Part shown: one piece after another, positions 63,258 through 64,000 of the stretch
How positions within the stretch are numbered: position 1 is the first letter of the stretch
Layout: every line of letters starts with the position of its first letter
NCBI GenBank assembly: GCA_023525975.1
Contig: CM042040.1
Coordinates: 50,747,486 to 50,811,485, forward strand
Length of the DNA stretch: 64,000 bases
Origin: Smallanthus sonchifolius
Taxonomy: Eukaryota > Streptophyta > Magnoliopsida > Asterales > Asteraceae
Direction of reading: 5' to 3'
Notes under the pieces: generated by a model
What the model saw: only the letters and a program-made list of their open reading frames with translations
The model's database searches: none
What the model was told of the DNA's origin: nothing
Position numbers and translations under genes: made by a program

Positions 63258-64000
63258 CCAGTTGTACTAGTGCAGCGGAGACTGAACCCTAAGATGCAGG
63301 AGGTCGTGAAGAAAGAGGTGCTAAAGTTGTTGGATGGGGGGTTGATTTACCCCATCTCTGATTCTGCATGGGTTAGTCTGGTGCAGGTTATCCCCAAGAA
63401 AGGGGGATGACAGTTGTGGTGAATGAGAAGAATGAGTTGATACCTACGAGGACGGTCACTGGATGGAGAGTATGCATAGATCATAGGAAGTTGAACGATG
63501 CAACCAGAAAAGACCACTTCCCACTACCATTCATTGATCAGATGTTGGAGCGTCTGGCGGGATAGAAGTTCTATTGCTTTCTCGATGGTTTTTCCGGTTA
63601 TATCCACGTCCCTAGACGACTTTCACGTGCCCCTATGGTACGTTTGCTTACCTCGCATGCCATTCGGGCTATGCAATGTTCCAGCTTCTTTCCAGCATTG
63701 TATACTTGCTATCTTTCATGACGTGGTCGAGGAGTTCATGGAGGTCTTTATGGACGATTTCTCGGTTTTTGGGAGTTCCTTCGACCATTGCTTGAGGAAT
63801 TTAGGTAGGATGTTGGCACGATGTGAGGAGACAAACCTGATGCTGAATTGGGAGAAGTGCCACTTTATGGTGAGAGAGGGCACAATGCTAGGGCACATGA
63901 TATCACGTACGGGCATAGAGGTGGATAGAGCTAAAGTGGAGACGATCTCTAAACTTCCACCGCTGACATGTGTGAAAGCGATTAGGAGTTTTCTTGGCCA
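63258..64000 (+). pseudogene. AthI reverse transcriptase, 5' part
   Basis: PVVLVQRRLNPKMQEVVKKEVLKLLDGGLIYPISDSAWVS, then frame changes; GWRVCIDHRKLNDATRKDHFPLPFIDQMLERLAG followed by a stop, FLDGFSGY, and an active site F-M-D-D-F near 63745. Further frames are broken. Runs off the window. Confidence 0.88.

Larger units (their letters stand above)
60456..64000 (+). mobile_element. AthI internal region (continues past window)
   Basis: PBS, gag (60632-62363), protease (62367-63257) and RT (from 63258) in Athila order. The window ends inside RT. Multiple stops. Confidence 0.9.

Overview
The window is a plant heterochromatin-type block made almost entirely of nested LTR retrotransposons. I see no host gene, rRNA or tRNA gene. 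The mix of lineages (Sirevirus-type Ty1/copia, a chromodomain Ty3/gypsy of the Tekay/Del type, a Tat-type gypsy, an Athila-type gypsy) is plant-specific. The extra copia ORF, with its 'YKHNQVALLDP...' and 'QQFW' start, resembles proteins I recall as very abundant in Asteraceae genomes, so a composite such as Tanacetum, Artemisia or a relative is my best guess (inference from memory, not a search).

Layout, with element names used throughout. CopA (1-6997, minus): copia element from 5' LTR to reverse transcriptase, with a duplicated integrase-tail segment. LtrB (6998-10156, minus): gypsy-type LTR fragment into which CopA inserted. CopC (10157-18414 and 30687-31829, minus): Sirevirus-type copia with an extra ORF (ORF3) after pol, split by later insertions. 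LtrD (18415-19431 and 28264-29944, plus): LTR sitting in CopC, itself split by ChrE (19432-28263, minus), a complete but mutated chromodomain gypsy element. LtrF (29945-30686) and LtrG (31830-34264): further LTR fragments. CopH (34265-34779): 3' end plus LTR of a CopC-like copia. AthI (34780-36546 and 59630-64000, plus): Athila-type gypsy whose LTR is split by TatJ (36547-59624, plus; ATAAG target duplication on both sides). TatJ is split in turn by CopK (42846-56262, plus), a 13.4-kb copia with two 493-bp LTRs, gag, pol and a roughly 1000-aa ORF3. LTR divergence agrees with the nesting: about 13 differences in 493 bp for CopK against roughly 35-40 in 603 bp for TatJ (counted by eye).

All coding regions carry stops or frameshifts, so the elements look non-autonomous now. 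Most interesting signals: (1) arrays of perfect or near-perfect short-loop hairpins, spaced 31-33 bp, in the LTRs of three unrelated lineages; the copia and chromovirus arrays share the core GCG-N-ACTT-(3 nt)-AAGT-N'-CGC with covarying N/N'; (2) in the ORF3-bearing copia family the same hairpin recurs in U3, in the gag leader and before ORF3; (3) 3' splice-site-like sequences stand exactly at the start of pol in three copia copies and just before ORF3 in two, with non-conserved spacer length, which suggests spliced subgenomic mRNAs; (4) a 40-nt block identical between two otherwise diverged copia spacers; (5) a four-exon antisense gene in TatJ whose intron phases still agree.
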